36,670 bases of DNA from Candidatus Woesearchaeota archaeon (GTDB lineage: Archaea; Nanobdellota; Nanobdellia; SCGC-AAA011-G17; JACQNH01): positions 1 through 36,670 of the forward strand of contig JACQNH010000091.1 in NCBI GenBank assembly GCA_016203175.1, read 5' to 3'. Positions 1 through 6,940 of this stretch are shown one piece after another. A program made the position numbers and the translations under genes. Position 1 is the stretch's first letter, and each line of letters begins with the position of its first letter. The notes beneath the pieces were generated by a model. The model was not told the DNA's origin and ran no database searches. It saw only the letters and a program-made list of their open reading frames with translations.

Positions 1-2
1 AT

Positions 3-212
3 AATTGTGGATTAAAAATAGATAGAGATGTAAATGCTGCAAGAAATGTACTTCGTAGGGCTGGACAAGTCCTAATTAACGCCTTCGGACATCATGTAAG
101 ACCTAAATATCAGGAATCTTTATTAATTCAAAAATTAGGCAGGATGGATGAACAAGGAACTAGACGTGGTGAGTCTTCAAAGACAACAGACGCTGGAAGC
201 CCCCTGCTTTAG
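3..212 (+). CDS. tnpB: TnpB (IS200/IS605-type) RNA-guided nuclease, C-terminal 69 residues only
   Basis: The window opens inside this gene; only the last 69 residues are visible, ending at TAG 210-212. The fragment begins with a Cys-Gly that would be the end of a CxxC zinc-ribbon knuckle. It then shows the D-R-D-x-N-A-A-x-N motif that carries the last RuvC aspartate of TnpB/IS1341 proteins. The tail ends in A-G-S-P-L-L, a common ending of archaeal TnpB. TnpB is known to be a guide-RNA-directed DNA nuclease that helps retain IS605 elements. Whether the upstream part is intact and whether a TnpA partner exists cannot be seen. It lies directly against an endonuclease V remnant, which suggests the element inserted into that gene. 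Confidence 0.85.
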   Translation, partial: NCGLKIDRDVNAARNVLRRAGQVLINAFGHHVRPKYQESLLIQKLGRMDEQGTRRGESSKTTDAGSPLL

Positions 213-221
213 TTAGGGAGG
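150..221 (+). other. Putative IS605 right end / omega-RNA scaffold region overlapping the tnpB 3' end
   Basis: In IS200/IS605 elements the right end and the 3' part of the guide RNA overlap the tnpB stop region. Here a C-rich run (201-206) can pair with the G-rich run at 215-218 across the stop codon, giving a short hairpin. Just past it the endonuclease V coding homology begins. The exact element boundary is inferred, not seen. If it is right, the first 15-20 bases after about 221 would be the guide. Confidence 0.35.
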
Positions 222-455
222 ATGTCACTAGGTGAAATTAAAGATGATAAAGTTTTAATTGGAGAAGAAGTAAAAGGCTATAAATTAAAAACTAAAGAGC
301 TTAGCAATCCAATCTATGTTTCACCTGGACATAAAATCTCATTAGAAACCTCAAAAACCATTACAGAATACTTTTCCAATAAAGGTCATAAACTTCCAGA
401 ACCATTACATATAGCCCATAAATTTGCTTTAAAGATGAAAAAAGGTATAAAATAG
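222..455 (+). pseudogene. nfi: Endonuclease V (deoxyinosine 3' endonuclease), C-terminal remnant
   Basis: The 77 residues match the last third of endonuclease V. They contain N-P-I-Y-V-S-P-G-H-K-I-S-L-E-T near residues 29-43 and K-L-P-E-P-L-x-x-A-H-K near 57-67, both hallmark C-terminal motifs of the family. Full proteins are about 220 residues. The N-terminal part with the metal-binding Asp/Glu residues is absent, so this piece cannot be an active nuclease. Its ATG lies 10 bases after the TnpB stop, preceded by a GGGAGG run. The simplest reading is a gene split by IS605 insertion, with the other half possibly lying left of the element outside this window. A short translated fragment cannot be excluded. 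Confidence 0.8.
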
Positions 456-490
456 ACATTAATAAGCTTTAAAAACCAATCCAAAGAAAG

Positions 491-500
491 TTTTAAATAG
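491..500 (+). promoter_or_regulatory. TATA-like box for the 526 gene
   Basis: A TTTTAAATAG box lies about 30 bp before the ATG at 526, with no Shine-Dalgarno between. This fits the leaderless pattern seen across the window. Confidence 0.5.
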
Positions 501-525
501 ATTTAGTACATATAAACTATACAAA

Positions 526-1692
526 ATGATAGAAATAATACAAGAAACTATTGATAAGGATTTAGAAGAAAATGTTACAGAACTAGAAACAGATCTTTTA
601 GAAGATCCAAAATATAATGTTGATTATGGTAAAGTCTTGGCTAACCTATTTGCCGGTCGTTATAAAAGTAAAAAAGCATGGGAAGAATTTGAAAAAAATG
701 GTACTAATATCAACTTAGAAGGGAAAGTTATTCAAGCTCATGCTAATAAAGAAGAAAATCTTTACATTAATGATAAACTATTCCATACAGATAAAATTAA
801 AAGAGTAAAGTTTGAAGATAATACGAGTTATGATACTTATGAAAAGGTTTTGACAAAAGCAGTTGATTTGTTGAGTGATAAAGACTTTAATGCTTCGAAA
901 GAATGGTTAGAAATAGCAAAAAAAACCCTAGAAAGTCAAAAAGTAATATGGCAAAAAGGAGTTTACACCAATGGAAAGTCTGTAAGGAATAATAGATTAG
1001 TTGTTAAATTTAGTAACAAAATCGGATTAGTTACAGTATTACAAAATGAAAATGTGTTTAATTATGTACTAGACTTAGTTGATAAGAAAATTGAATCAAA
1101 AGTTAAACCTGAACAATTAATACCTGATTTACCAGCATACCAAAATAAAAATAAGCCAATACCAGAACCAGTTTTAATTCCAATAAAAGAAGAAACCAAA
1201 ACTTATAGAAATGGAAACAATCCTCTAGAAAAAATAATAAGTGATAATGGATTAAACTTCTGGGAAAAGTTATATAGAATAAATAATACTTTGCTAAAAG
1301 ACGAAGCTACAGAAAAACAAGCATCAGAGGTAAATGGTCTATTTAGAGATCTTGTAACTAATTATAAACTTGGAACAAGAAATCCTTGGACCGATGTAGA
1401 GATAAAACGTATACAAACAGTACAAAATTTATTATCCCGTTATATTTTCTATAAAAGAAGTGGTTTTCTTGGTGGATTTAAAAAACACCTTAATCAAGGA
1501 AATAGAACACAAAGAGAATATGTAGTCGTAGAGGGGCAAACATTTGATGTAGAAAGTCTTAACGAACTAGGATATGATATCGCTCTTGCTCAACAAAATA
1601 ATAACGGCCATAAACCAATAAGATTTGTAGAAAGAGCTAAATGTTTATTTGGAAGAATTACAAATTATTTCTCTGCAAGAAAAGCAGCTTAA
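526..1692 (+). CDS. Unrecognised 388-residue protein
   Basis: I do not recognise this family. The protein is soluble-looking, with no signal peptide or membrane segment. It is acidic at the N-terminus and basic at the C-terminus, with a proline-rich linker near residues 200-225 separating two parts. The first part has mixed sheet/helix character; the second is largely helical. It follows a TATA-like box at 491-500 and starts leaderless. It sits between an IS605/endonuclease V scar and tRNA-Gly, a position typical of lineage-specific genes. Codon use and AT content are like the neighbours. Real coding is supported by length and by the promoter; function is unknown. Confidence 0.75.
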   Translation: MIEIIQETIDKDLEENVTELETDLLEDPKYNVDYGKVLANLFAGRYKSKKAWEEFEKNGTNINLEGKVIQAHANKEENLYINDKLFHTDKIKRVKFEDNTSYDTYEKVLTKAVDLLSDKDFNASKEWLEIAKKTLESQKVIWQKGVYTNGKSVRNNRLVVKFSNKIGLVTVLQNENVFNYVLDLVDKKIESKVKPEQLIPDLPAYQNKNKPIPEPVLIPIKEETKTYRNGNNPLEKIISDNGLNFWEKLYRINNTLLKDEATEKQASEVNGLFRDLVTNYKLGTRNPWTDVEIKRIQTVQNLLSRYIFYKRSGFLGGFKKHLNQGNRTQREYVVVEGQTFDVESLNELGYDIALAQQNNNGHKPIRFVERAKCLFGRITNYFSARKAA

Positions 1693-1736
1693 TTTACTAA
1701 TTAATTTTATAAGTCAGTTATTTCTATTATTTTTAA

Positions 1737-1807
1737 GCGCCGTTGGTTTAGTGGTAGAATTTGAGCTTCCCAAGCTTAAGATGCGAGTTCGATTCTCGCA
1801 CGGCGCA
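1737..1807 (+). tRNA. tRNA-Gly(CCC), intronless
   Basis: The cloverleaf folds fully. The 7-bp acceptor stem GCGCCGT/ACGGCGC is perfect. The D-arm follows, then an anticodon loop TTCCCAA with anticodon CCC at 1769-1771, and a perfect 5-bp T-stem (GCGAG/CTCGC) with loop TTCGATT. The discriminator is A1807 and CCA is not encoded. A TATA-like AATTTTATAAG lies about 30 bp upstream. Unlike the tRNA-Ile, tRNA-Asn and tRNA-Lys genes in the window it has no intron. Confidence 0.95.
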
Positions 1808-1910
1808 GTTATAATATTTTTAGATTTTAGCTTAATTTAGTAATGATTTTATTGATTATTTGTAAGATTTTACAATTCTTTTATTAGTTTTTACATAAAT
1901 TTAACCGATG

Positions 1911-1921
1911 ATTATATAAAT
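1911..1921 (+). promoter_or_regulatory. TATA-like box for the 1943-2381 gene pair
   Basis: TTATATAAATA lies about 27 bp before the ATG at 1943, so a leaderless transcript is expected. Confidence 0.5.
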
Positions 1922-1942
1922 AAGTTATACTTTAAATCAAAT

Positions 1943-2131
1943 ATGGGATTCATAAACTTAAAAAAAGAAAAAATAAGAAGAATATTTTCAATTATACTAA
2001 TATTGACAGGGTTAATTCTATTGATCATTACCCCACCACTTAGGATTACCTTATTAGGGTATACTTTAAGTGGATTTGTTCTTGGGGGAATTCTTGGGCT
2101 TGTTGGGGTCATATTATTCTTAGAGGCCTAA
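1943..2131 (+). CDS. Small two-helix membrane protein (62 aa)
   Basis: A basic N-terminus (K-K-E-K-I-R-R) is followed by two hydrophobic segments (about residues 14-34 and 38-60) separated by a short turn. The positive-inside rule puts both ends in the cytoplasm. No family is recognised. It starts 27 bp after a TATA-like box and its stop is followed one base later by the ATG of the next small membrane gene, so the two are probably cotranscribed and may form a complex. An overlapping minus-strand frame exists here but lacks promoter and family signal. Confidence 0.6.
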   Translation: MGFINLKKEKIRRIFSIILILTGLILLIITPPLRITLLGYTLSGFVLGGILGLVGVILFLEA

Positions 2132-2132
2132 A

Positions 2133-2381
2133 ATGGAAGATAAACTAAAAATTAAGAATATAAAGGATCTTGAGTTTAGTAGAACTTTATCCGATCAAAA
2201 CATTTTTTTGGTGCTGATTGGTACATTAATCATTTCGGTTTTATTCGCAGATATTAGTAACTTATTTATAAAAACAACAAAGGCGGAGCTTGTAATTGTT
2301 TTAACTTTATTTGCACTATTATTTTATTATTTGACAAGTAGGAGATTAAATTCAACTCTAAATACAATTAAGAACCTTTGA
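2133..2381 (+). CDS. Small two-helix membrane protein (82 aa)
   Basis: About 22 polar N-terminal residues precede two hydrophobic helices (about 24-42 and 50-68), then a short basic tail. It is placed one base after the preceding small membrane gene, which argues for an operon. Family unknown. MetRS starts 43 bp downstream on the same strand. Confidence 0.6.
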   Translation: MEDKLKIKNIKDLEFSRTLSDQNIFLVLIGTLIISVLFADISNLFIKTTKAELVIVLTLFALLFYYLTSRRLNSTLNTIKNL

Positions 2382-2424
2382 TAGAGAAGAAACAATTAAA
2401 AATCATTAAAATTAAGATATAATC

Positions 2425-4248
2425 ATGAAAAAGACATTTTTTATTACCACCCCAATCTACTACGTAAATGCTCCTCCAACAATAGGTTCAGCATATTCTA
2501 CAATAGTAGCAGATGTGTTAGCTAGATGGCATCGTCTTAAAAAAATAGATACATTTTTTTTAACAGGATTAGACGAAAATTCTTCTAAAACAGTTAAAGC
2601 AGCAAAAGAAAAAAACTATACTAATATCCAAAAATATACAAATGATATGGCAAGAATATGGAAAGAAGTCTGGAAAAGACTTAATATTTCTTACGACAAT
2701 TTCATTAGAACAACAGATCCAAAACATAAAAAAATTGCTCAAAATTATTTTAATAAAGTTTACAAAAAGAAAGATATTTATTTGGGAACTTACGAGGGTC
2801 TTTACTGTGAAGGATGTGAGGAATTTAAAAGGGGATTAGATTTAAAAAATGGCTTATGCCCCTATCACAAAACCACCCCAATAAAAATAAAAGAACAAAA
2901 CTATTTTTTTAAGCTTTCAAAATACCAAAATAAACTTATTAATTTAATAGAAAAAAATAAAAAATTTATTTTGCCAGAAAGTAGAAGAGAAGAGATTTTG
3001 AATTTTATTAAAACAGGTTTACATGATTTAAGTGTTTCTAGACCTAATCTTGAATGGGGTATAGATGTACCTTTTGATAAAAAACAAAAGTTGTGGGTAT
3101 GGTTCGATGCATTGTTGAACTATAAAACTGGTGTAAATAAAAGATACTGGAAAGACCAAGTTATCCATTTGGTAGGAAAAGACATACAAAAATTTCATTG
3201 TATAATATGGCCAGCTATTCTCTTAAGTACTAGAGAACCCTTACCAACAACAGTTTTTTCACATGGGTTTTTTACAATAAATGGCCAAAAAATTTCAAAA
3301 TCTTTAGGCAATGCAATAGGTCCAATAGAATTAGCAAATAAATATTCAGTAGATGCCTTAAGATACTATTTAATTAGAGAAATCCCTTTTGGTCAGGATG
3401 GGGATTTTTCAGAAAATGCTTTAAAAAATAGATTAAATAACGAATTGGCAAATGATTTAGGCAATTTGCTTTCAAGAACATTAACATTAGTAGAAAAATT
3501 CTTTGATAAAAAAATAAAAAAAGGAAAAATAGATTCAAAATTAAAAAATAAGTTAAATTTTAAAAAGATAGACTCTTTAATAGAAAATATAAACCCAACA
3601 GAAGCTTTATCAGAAATATGGAGATTCATTAAAGAAGTAAATAAATATATTAATGATAAAAAACCATGGGAAAATGAAAAAGAAAGAAAAGATGTTTTAT
3701 ACACTGCATTGGACAGTTTAAGGATTATAGCCTTGCTTTTATTCCCATTCATACCAGATACGTCAGAAAAAATAAATAAACAATTAAATATAAAATTAAC
3801 AAATTTCAAAGACGCTAAATTTGGTTTATTAAAAGAAGGGAAAATAAATAAAGGTGAAATTCTTTTTAAAAAGATTGAAGAACAAAAAATAAAAGAATTT
3901 AAAAACAACGAAATCAAACAAAAACCAATGGTAAAATATGAAGATTTCCAAAAACTTGAAATTAAAGTAGGTAAAATAAAATCAGCAAAAGAACATCCAA
4001 ATGCAGATAAATTATTAATTCTGGAAGTTGACACTGGTGATAGGGTAAGGCAAATTGTAGCAGGTATTAAAGGTCATTACACTTTAGAAGAATTAAAAGG
4101 AAAAGAGATTGTTGTCTTGACAAATTTAGAACCAAGAGACTTAAGGGGCTTTAAATCAGAAGGCATGTTATTAGCAGCATCAGATGATAACAAAATAGTT
4201 ATTCTAAAACCAGAAAAAGAAATAAAACCTGGATCTGGAGTTAAATAG
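2425..4248 (+). CDS. metG: Methionyl-tRNA synthetase with C-terminal tRNA-binding OB domain
   Basis: This enzyme charges tRNA-Met with methionine. The class I catalytic core starts with Y-Y-V-N-A-P-P; the HIGH-equivalent is T-I-G-S at residues 19-22 and the KMSKS-equivalent is K-I-S-K-S at 289-293. A zinc-knuckle insertion with C128-x-x-C131 and a later C-x-x-H pair follows the usual arrangement. The anticodon-binding helical domain is followed by an EMAP/Arc1p-like OB fold over roughly the last 100 residues. The Y-Y-V-N-A opening is the bacterial form; most archaeal enzymes have a F-P-Y-A-N-G type opening. Horizontal origin from bacteria is therefore inferred. The replaced histidines of the HIGH motif are noted in the findings. 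Confidence 0.95.
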   Translation: MKKTFFITTPIYYVNAPPTIGSAYSTIVADVLARWHRLKKIDTFFLTGLDENSSKTVKAAKEKNYTNIQKYTNDMARIWKEVWKRLNISYDNFIRTTDPKHKKIAQNYFNKVYKKKDIYLGTYEGLYCEGCEEFKRGLDLKNGLCPYHKTTPIKIKEQNYFFKLSKYQNKLINLIEKNKKFILPESRREEILNFIKTGLHDLSVSRPNLEWGIDVPFDKKQKLWVWFDALLNYKTGVNKRYWKDQVIHLVGKDIQKFHCIIWPAILLSTREPLPTTVFSHGFFTINGQKISKSLGNAIGPIELANKYSVDALRYYLIREIPFGQDGDFSENALKNRLNNELANDLGNLLSRTLTLVEKFFDKKIKKGKIDSKLKNKLNFKKIDSLIENINPTEALSEIWRFIKEVNKYINDKKPWENEKERKDVLYTALDSLRIIALLLFPFIPDTSEKINKQLNIKLTNFKDAKFGLLKEGKINKGEILFKKIEEQKIKEFKNNEIKQKPMVKYEDFQKLEIKVGKIKSAKEHPNADKLLILEVDTGDRVRQIVAGIKGHYTLEELKGKEIVVLTNLEPRDLRGFKSEGMLLAASDDNKIVILKPEKEIKPGSGVK

Positions 4249-4300
4249 TTTATTTCCTATAAGTTATTTTAAATTCTATACTATTCTCTACGATAATGCT

Positions 4301-4334
4301 TATATATTATCCCAATAACAAAAAATAGAGGTTA
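4301..4334 (+). promoter_or_regulatory. TATA-like box and Shine-Dalgarno for the 4340 gene
   Basis: TATATATTAT at 4301-4310 lies about 35 bp before the ATG, and AGAGGTTA about 6-12 bases before it resembles a Shine-Dalgarno. This gene therefore probably has a short leader, unlike most genes here. Confidence 0.45.
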
Positions 4335-4339
4335 AGAAA

Positions 4340-4819
4340 ATGTTCGGCTTAAGAAATTCATTAAGAAATTTTGAAAATAATGTAAGAATCTCATTTTTAG
4401 CAGTTAAAAATGATATTGAAGGCTTAAATAAAACTATTTCATTAAATAAAAAACAAATAGAAGAAAATAAATCTCATATTGATATTTTTAAAAAGAGTTT
4501 AGGTAATTTTAAAGACGATATTCATGATAAAATAGATAATTTAAATAAGGAGATTCAGGAAATTAAGGGGTTAATAGAGTCTAAATCTAAAGATAATATA
4601 GCCTTTAATAAAGAGATCAAATCAGAAGTAAAATCTTTAAATAAAAAATTTAATGACCTAGAAGATAAAGTTAAAGTTTTAAAGCCTCAGGAAGAAGTAT
4701 CGGTTGAGAAAATATTTAAAGAAGAAACTCAAAGTAGCAAAACAAGACTTATAGCTGCAATAGTTTTAATTATAATTGTTGTTGGCTTAATTATTTATGG
4801 TATTACAACTTTAATTTAA
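4340..4819 (+). CDS. Tail-anchored coiled-coil protein (159 aa)
   Basis: Residues 20-115 are a long run of heptad-like, Lys/Glu/Asn-rich sequence predicted to be coiled coil. A single hydrophobic helix at about 138-157 ends the protein, so it should be inserted as a tail anchor with the coiled coil in the cytoplasm. No enzyme motif is seen. Its stop overlaps the stop of the convergent gene by 4 bases (4816-4819). Function unknown; a scaffold or membrane-tether role is only inference. Confidence 0.75.
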   Translation: MFGLRNSLRNFENNVRISFLAVKNDIEGLNKTISLNKKQIEENKSHIDIFKKSLGNFKDDIHDKIDNLNKEIQEIKGLIESKSKDNIAFNKEIKSEVKSLNKKFNDLEDKVKVLKPQEEVSVEKIFKEETQSSKTRLIAAIVLIIIVVGLIIYGITTLI

Positions 4820-5505
4820 ATCTTTACTAAACCTTTATTCTTAACTTGATCAGGTAAAATTAAAGAGAAGAATTTTACTAAATCCTTATTCATTACAAAT
4901 TCATAACCGAAATTTCCAAATATTATCTTTTTAAAGGCCTTACTACTTTGCATAGAATCGCCTTCTGTTATGAATTTTATATCTGTTGGCTTTCCTAAAT
5001 TTTTGTATAAATCCTCTGTTGTACTACCAATTTTAGTTTTATCTATTAAATATTTATTGAATGGTTCCGCTAATGTTATTCTTGTTAATATTCCTCCTTC
5101 AAAATGTAATAAAATTCCAGTTCCTAAAGTGTCTATTGATGAAGCATATTCCCAATTTAAAATATTAGGTGGATAAGACCTTTGAAAATCTGCATTCCCT
5201 AATTTTTCTTTAACCCTGTCTAAAGTATCTCCTAGTTTAACACCTTTAACACCTACTAAATCTGCAGATATCTTTTCTTTTATAATGTCATTCTCAGTTA
5301 TTTCATATAAATTCTCAACGTCCATAATTTCATTTGCGTTTCTTTTTGAGATGAATATTGCAAATAACACTAAAAGAATTATAACTAAAGCAGGGATTAA
5401 ATAAATCTTGTTAAAACTAGTTTGTATTTTAATTTCAGGTTTAACTTCTTTTACTTCTATAGGAGTTTCTTTTAAATCGACTTTCTTTGTTTTTCTCTTT
5501 GCCAT
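4816..5505 (-). CDS. Single-pass membrane protein with tandem BamE/SmpA-like repeats
   Basis: The first 32 residues are Lys/Glu-rich, followed by one membrane helix at about 34-52. The remainder, about 175 residues, would face outside. Two similar units are visible there: V-K-L-G-D-T-L-D-x-V-K-E-K-L-G near residue 88, and K-I-G-S-T-T-E-D-L-Y-K-N-L-G-K-P near 160. Each is followed by beta-strand-rich sequence. This helix-then-sheet unit resembles the SmpA/BamE fold of bacterial envelope lipoproteins. The similarity is structural pattern only, and there is no lipobox. It lies just downstream of the tRNA-Ile gene on the same strand. Confidence 0.7.
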   Translation of the reverse strand: MAKRKTKKVDLKETPIEVKEVKPEIKIQTSFNKIYLIPALVIILLVLFAIFISKRNANEIMDVENLYEITENDIIKEKISADLVGVKGVKLGDTLDRVKEKLGNADFQRSYPPNILNWEYASSIDTLGTGILLHFEGGILTRITLAEPFNKYLIDKTKIGSTTEDLYKNLGKPTDIKFITEGDSMQSSKAFKKIIFGNFGYEFVMNKDLVKFFSLILPDQVKNKGLVKI

Positions 5506-5549
5506 TTTTAAATTTTCAAAATCTACTGTTTATCTACTTTATGATAATA

Positions 5550-5677
5550 TGGGCCCGAGCAGACTTTCAATGTTTTCTTTCCTTTCTTTACGAGGTTTCT
5601 TTTTAAAGAAAACTCTTTTGAACTGCCGACCCCTGCCTTATCAGAGCAGTGCTCTAGCCAGGCTGAGCTACGGACCC
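5550..5677 (-). tRNA. tRNA-Ile(GAT) with a T-loop intron
   Basis: Read on the minus strand, the acceptor stem is GGGTCCG/CGGGCCC (one G-T pair), the D-arm is normal, and the anticodon loop is CTGATAA with anticodon GAT at 5642-5640. No intron sits in the anticodon arm. The T-stem halves GGCAG and CTGCT are separated by 60 bases instead of 7. Removing 5564-5616 restores a standard 7-base T-loop and a 75-base tRNA. Discriminator A at 5550; CCA is not encoded. A TATA-like TTTTTAAAATTT lies about 28 bp upstream. Confidence 0.9.
5564..5616 (-). other. 53-nt tRNA-Ile intron at position 59/60 (T-loop)
   Basis: The T-loop bases TTCA (54-57) pair perfectly with TGAA near the intron 3' end, giving the 4-bp central helix of a bulge-helix-bulge. 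The flanking 3-nt bulges are AAA and AGT, and the T-stem forms the outer helix. Cutting after the second base of each bulge restores a 7-base loop. The intron interior forms a hairpin around TTTCTTT/AAAGAAA and is homologous to the tRNA-Lys T-loop intron. Confidence 0.85.
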
Positions 5678-5721
5678 TTAATCTTTTATTAATTCTAAGG
5701 GTTTTTAAAATTTATTAAAAT

Positions 5722-5808
5722 CGCCTCAGGCTGGACTCGAACCAGCGACCCCATGGTTTCTACACAGTCTTTAACAGCCATGTGCTCTACCTGCTGAGCT
5801 ACTGAGGC
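5722..5808 (-). tRNA. tRNA-Asn(GTT) with a 14-nt canonical intron
   Basis: On the minus strand the acceptor stem is GCCTCAG/CTGAGGC, the anticodon stem CATGG/CCATG is perfect, and the T-arm is GCTGG-TTCGAGT-CCAGC. The anticodon GTT is at 5775-5773. Discriminator G at 5722. The gene is 87 bases, 73 once the intron is removed. A TATA-like box (ATTTAAAAACC read on the plus strand, near 5833-5845) lies about 30 bp upstream. It is 44 bp upstream of tRNA-Ile on the same strand. Confidence 0.95.
5758..5771 (-). other. 14-nt tRNA-Asn intron at the canonical position 37/38
   Basis: Loop bases 32-35 (CTGT) pair with GTAG near the intron 3' end using two Watson-Crick and two G-T pairs. This gives the central helix of a canonical bulge-helix-bulge. 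It is near the lower size limit for archaeal tRNA introns and is unrelated in sequence to the T-loop introns. Confidence 0.88.
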
Positions 5809-5856
5809 TTAGAAAGTAAACTATAAGAACTCATTTAAAAACCTTATCATAAAAGA

Positions 5857-6939
5857 TTATTCTAAAAATTCTTTATTTTTTATCTTATTAGGCAAATAAA
5901 CTTCGGATATAAAACTTATTCCTCTTGTAGCTAAAGCTTGTATTTCAACCTTACCATTCAATTCTTTCATCATTTTAAATTGTCTTTGCCAATCCTTATT
6001 ATTTTTAAACCATTCATATTCTGATACTTGTTTAATCCTGGCTAAATCCTGATCTGTTAATTTAATAAGTTGTTTTTTTAAATCATATTTTATAATATCA
6101 TCACAAGTTACTCCTACATATTTAACATTAGGTATAGTCAATCTTTCTGCTGCATGGGCCAATGCAATAGAACCATATTTCACTACAGAATAAATATATG
6201 CCCCAAAAATATCATTGTCACATAGCACATAAATTGGTAGATCTTTTTCCTCAGAAAGCCTTTGAAGCAATCTTCTTATTCCTCTTGTTGTCTGACCCTG
6301 AGAAGTAACTAAAATACAATTGTTTTTCTGCCAGAATCTATCTTCACTAAGTCGCTCATATATTGCAGCCTTCTCCATGTAAAGGACATATTTTGCATTT
6401 ATCTTTTTAAAATCCAATTCATCTGTAATAGAGGGTATAGAATAACCACCTTTACCTAATTTCGAACAGTCTATCGTATCCCCACTATCCCCTAAAACTA
6501 TATTTCCAACTATACTTCCCATTTTATTTGCAGAAACATGCATCTGTTCTCTAGACAATCCCGTTATAACCTCAAGATCTTCCAAAGCTTTGTCTGATTC
6601 TACTTGATCATCAACTATGTTAACATTAGTCCCTGGAATAGTTCTCTTAGCCATATAGAAAACGCCTCTTAAATGTTCATGCTTCCCACTTTCTAATAAT
6701 TCTTTTTTTAGAATACTTGCTACTTCAACGGTTTGTAAGAATTTCTTTGCATGTGCAACATTAAAAAAACTCCTAGTACCAGTTTTATCTCCTAATTTTA
6801 AGGTTCTAGTTTTTTTATCAAAAACTATATTACTTAAATTCCTTAATGGAAAAGTAATTTCAGGATTTTTAGCTTTTTTTAACTGTTCAACTATTTTTAA
6901 TCCAAATTCTTTTAATATATTTTTTTGATTTTTTACCAT
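5857..6939 (-). CDS. top6A: DNA topoisomerase VI subunit A (Spo11-like)
   Basis: The A subunit cuts both DNA strands and forms the covalent DNA link. The catalytic tyrosine is Y95 in L-R-G-V-F-Y at the end of the winged-helix CAP domain. The Toprim domain follows, with E189 in Y-M-E-K and the acidic pair D241/D243 in L-C-D-N-D. After D243 the usual P-W/Y-G is I-F-G, a mild departure. At 360 residues the length is normal. Its start lies immediately after the subunit B stop, so A and B are cotranscribed with B first. The active enzyme is an A2B2 type IIB topoisomerase relaxing supercoils ahead of replication forks. Confidence 0.96.
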   Translation of the reverse strand: MVKNQKNILKEFGLKIVEQLKKAKNPEITFPLRNLSNIVFDKKTRTLKLGDKTGTRSFFNVAHAKKFLQTVEVASILKKELLESGKHEHLRGVFYMAKRTIPGTNVNIVDDQVESDKALEDLEVITGLSREQMHVSANKMGSIVGNIVLGDSGDTIDCSKLGKGGYSIPSITDELDFKKINAKYVLYMEKAAIYERLSEDRFWQKNNCILVTSQGQTTRGIRRLLQRLSEEKDLPIYVLCDNDIFGAYIYSVVKYGSIALAHAAERLTIPNVKYVGVTCDDIIKYDLKKQLIKLTDQDLARIKQVSEYEWFKNNKDWQRQFKMMKELNGKVEIQALATRGISFISEVYLPNKIKNKEFLE

Positions 6940-6940
6940 T

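Noticed and set aside
1649-1840. 63-codon plus-strand frame across tRNA-Gly
   Set aside because: It overlaps the tRNA gene and the end of the 388-residue gene; the frame is a by-product.
1859-1874. TTGTAA-GATT-TTACAA hairpin followed by a T-rich stretch
   Set aside because: Short and AT-rich, expected by chance at this base composition; too weak to call a terminator or operator.
1912-2112. 66-codon minus-strand frame opposite the small membrane gene
   Set aside because: No promoter or family signal, whereas the plus-strand gene has a TATA box and an operon partner.
3393-4034. 213-codon minus-strand frame inside metG
   Set aside because: It is antisense to conserved MetRS domains and is Phe/Ser-rich, as expected of a mirror of Lys/Glu-rich coding.
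5550-5677. tRNA-Ile as a pseudogene because the T-arm is interrupted
   Set aside because: Excision at a perfect bulge-helix-bulge restores a full cloverleaf, and a homologous intron at the same site occurs in tRNA-Lys.
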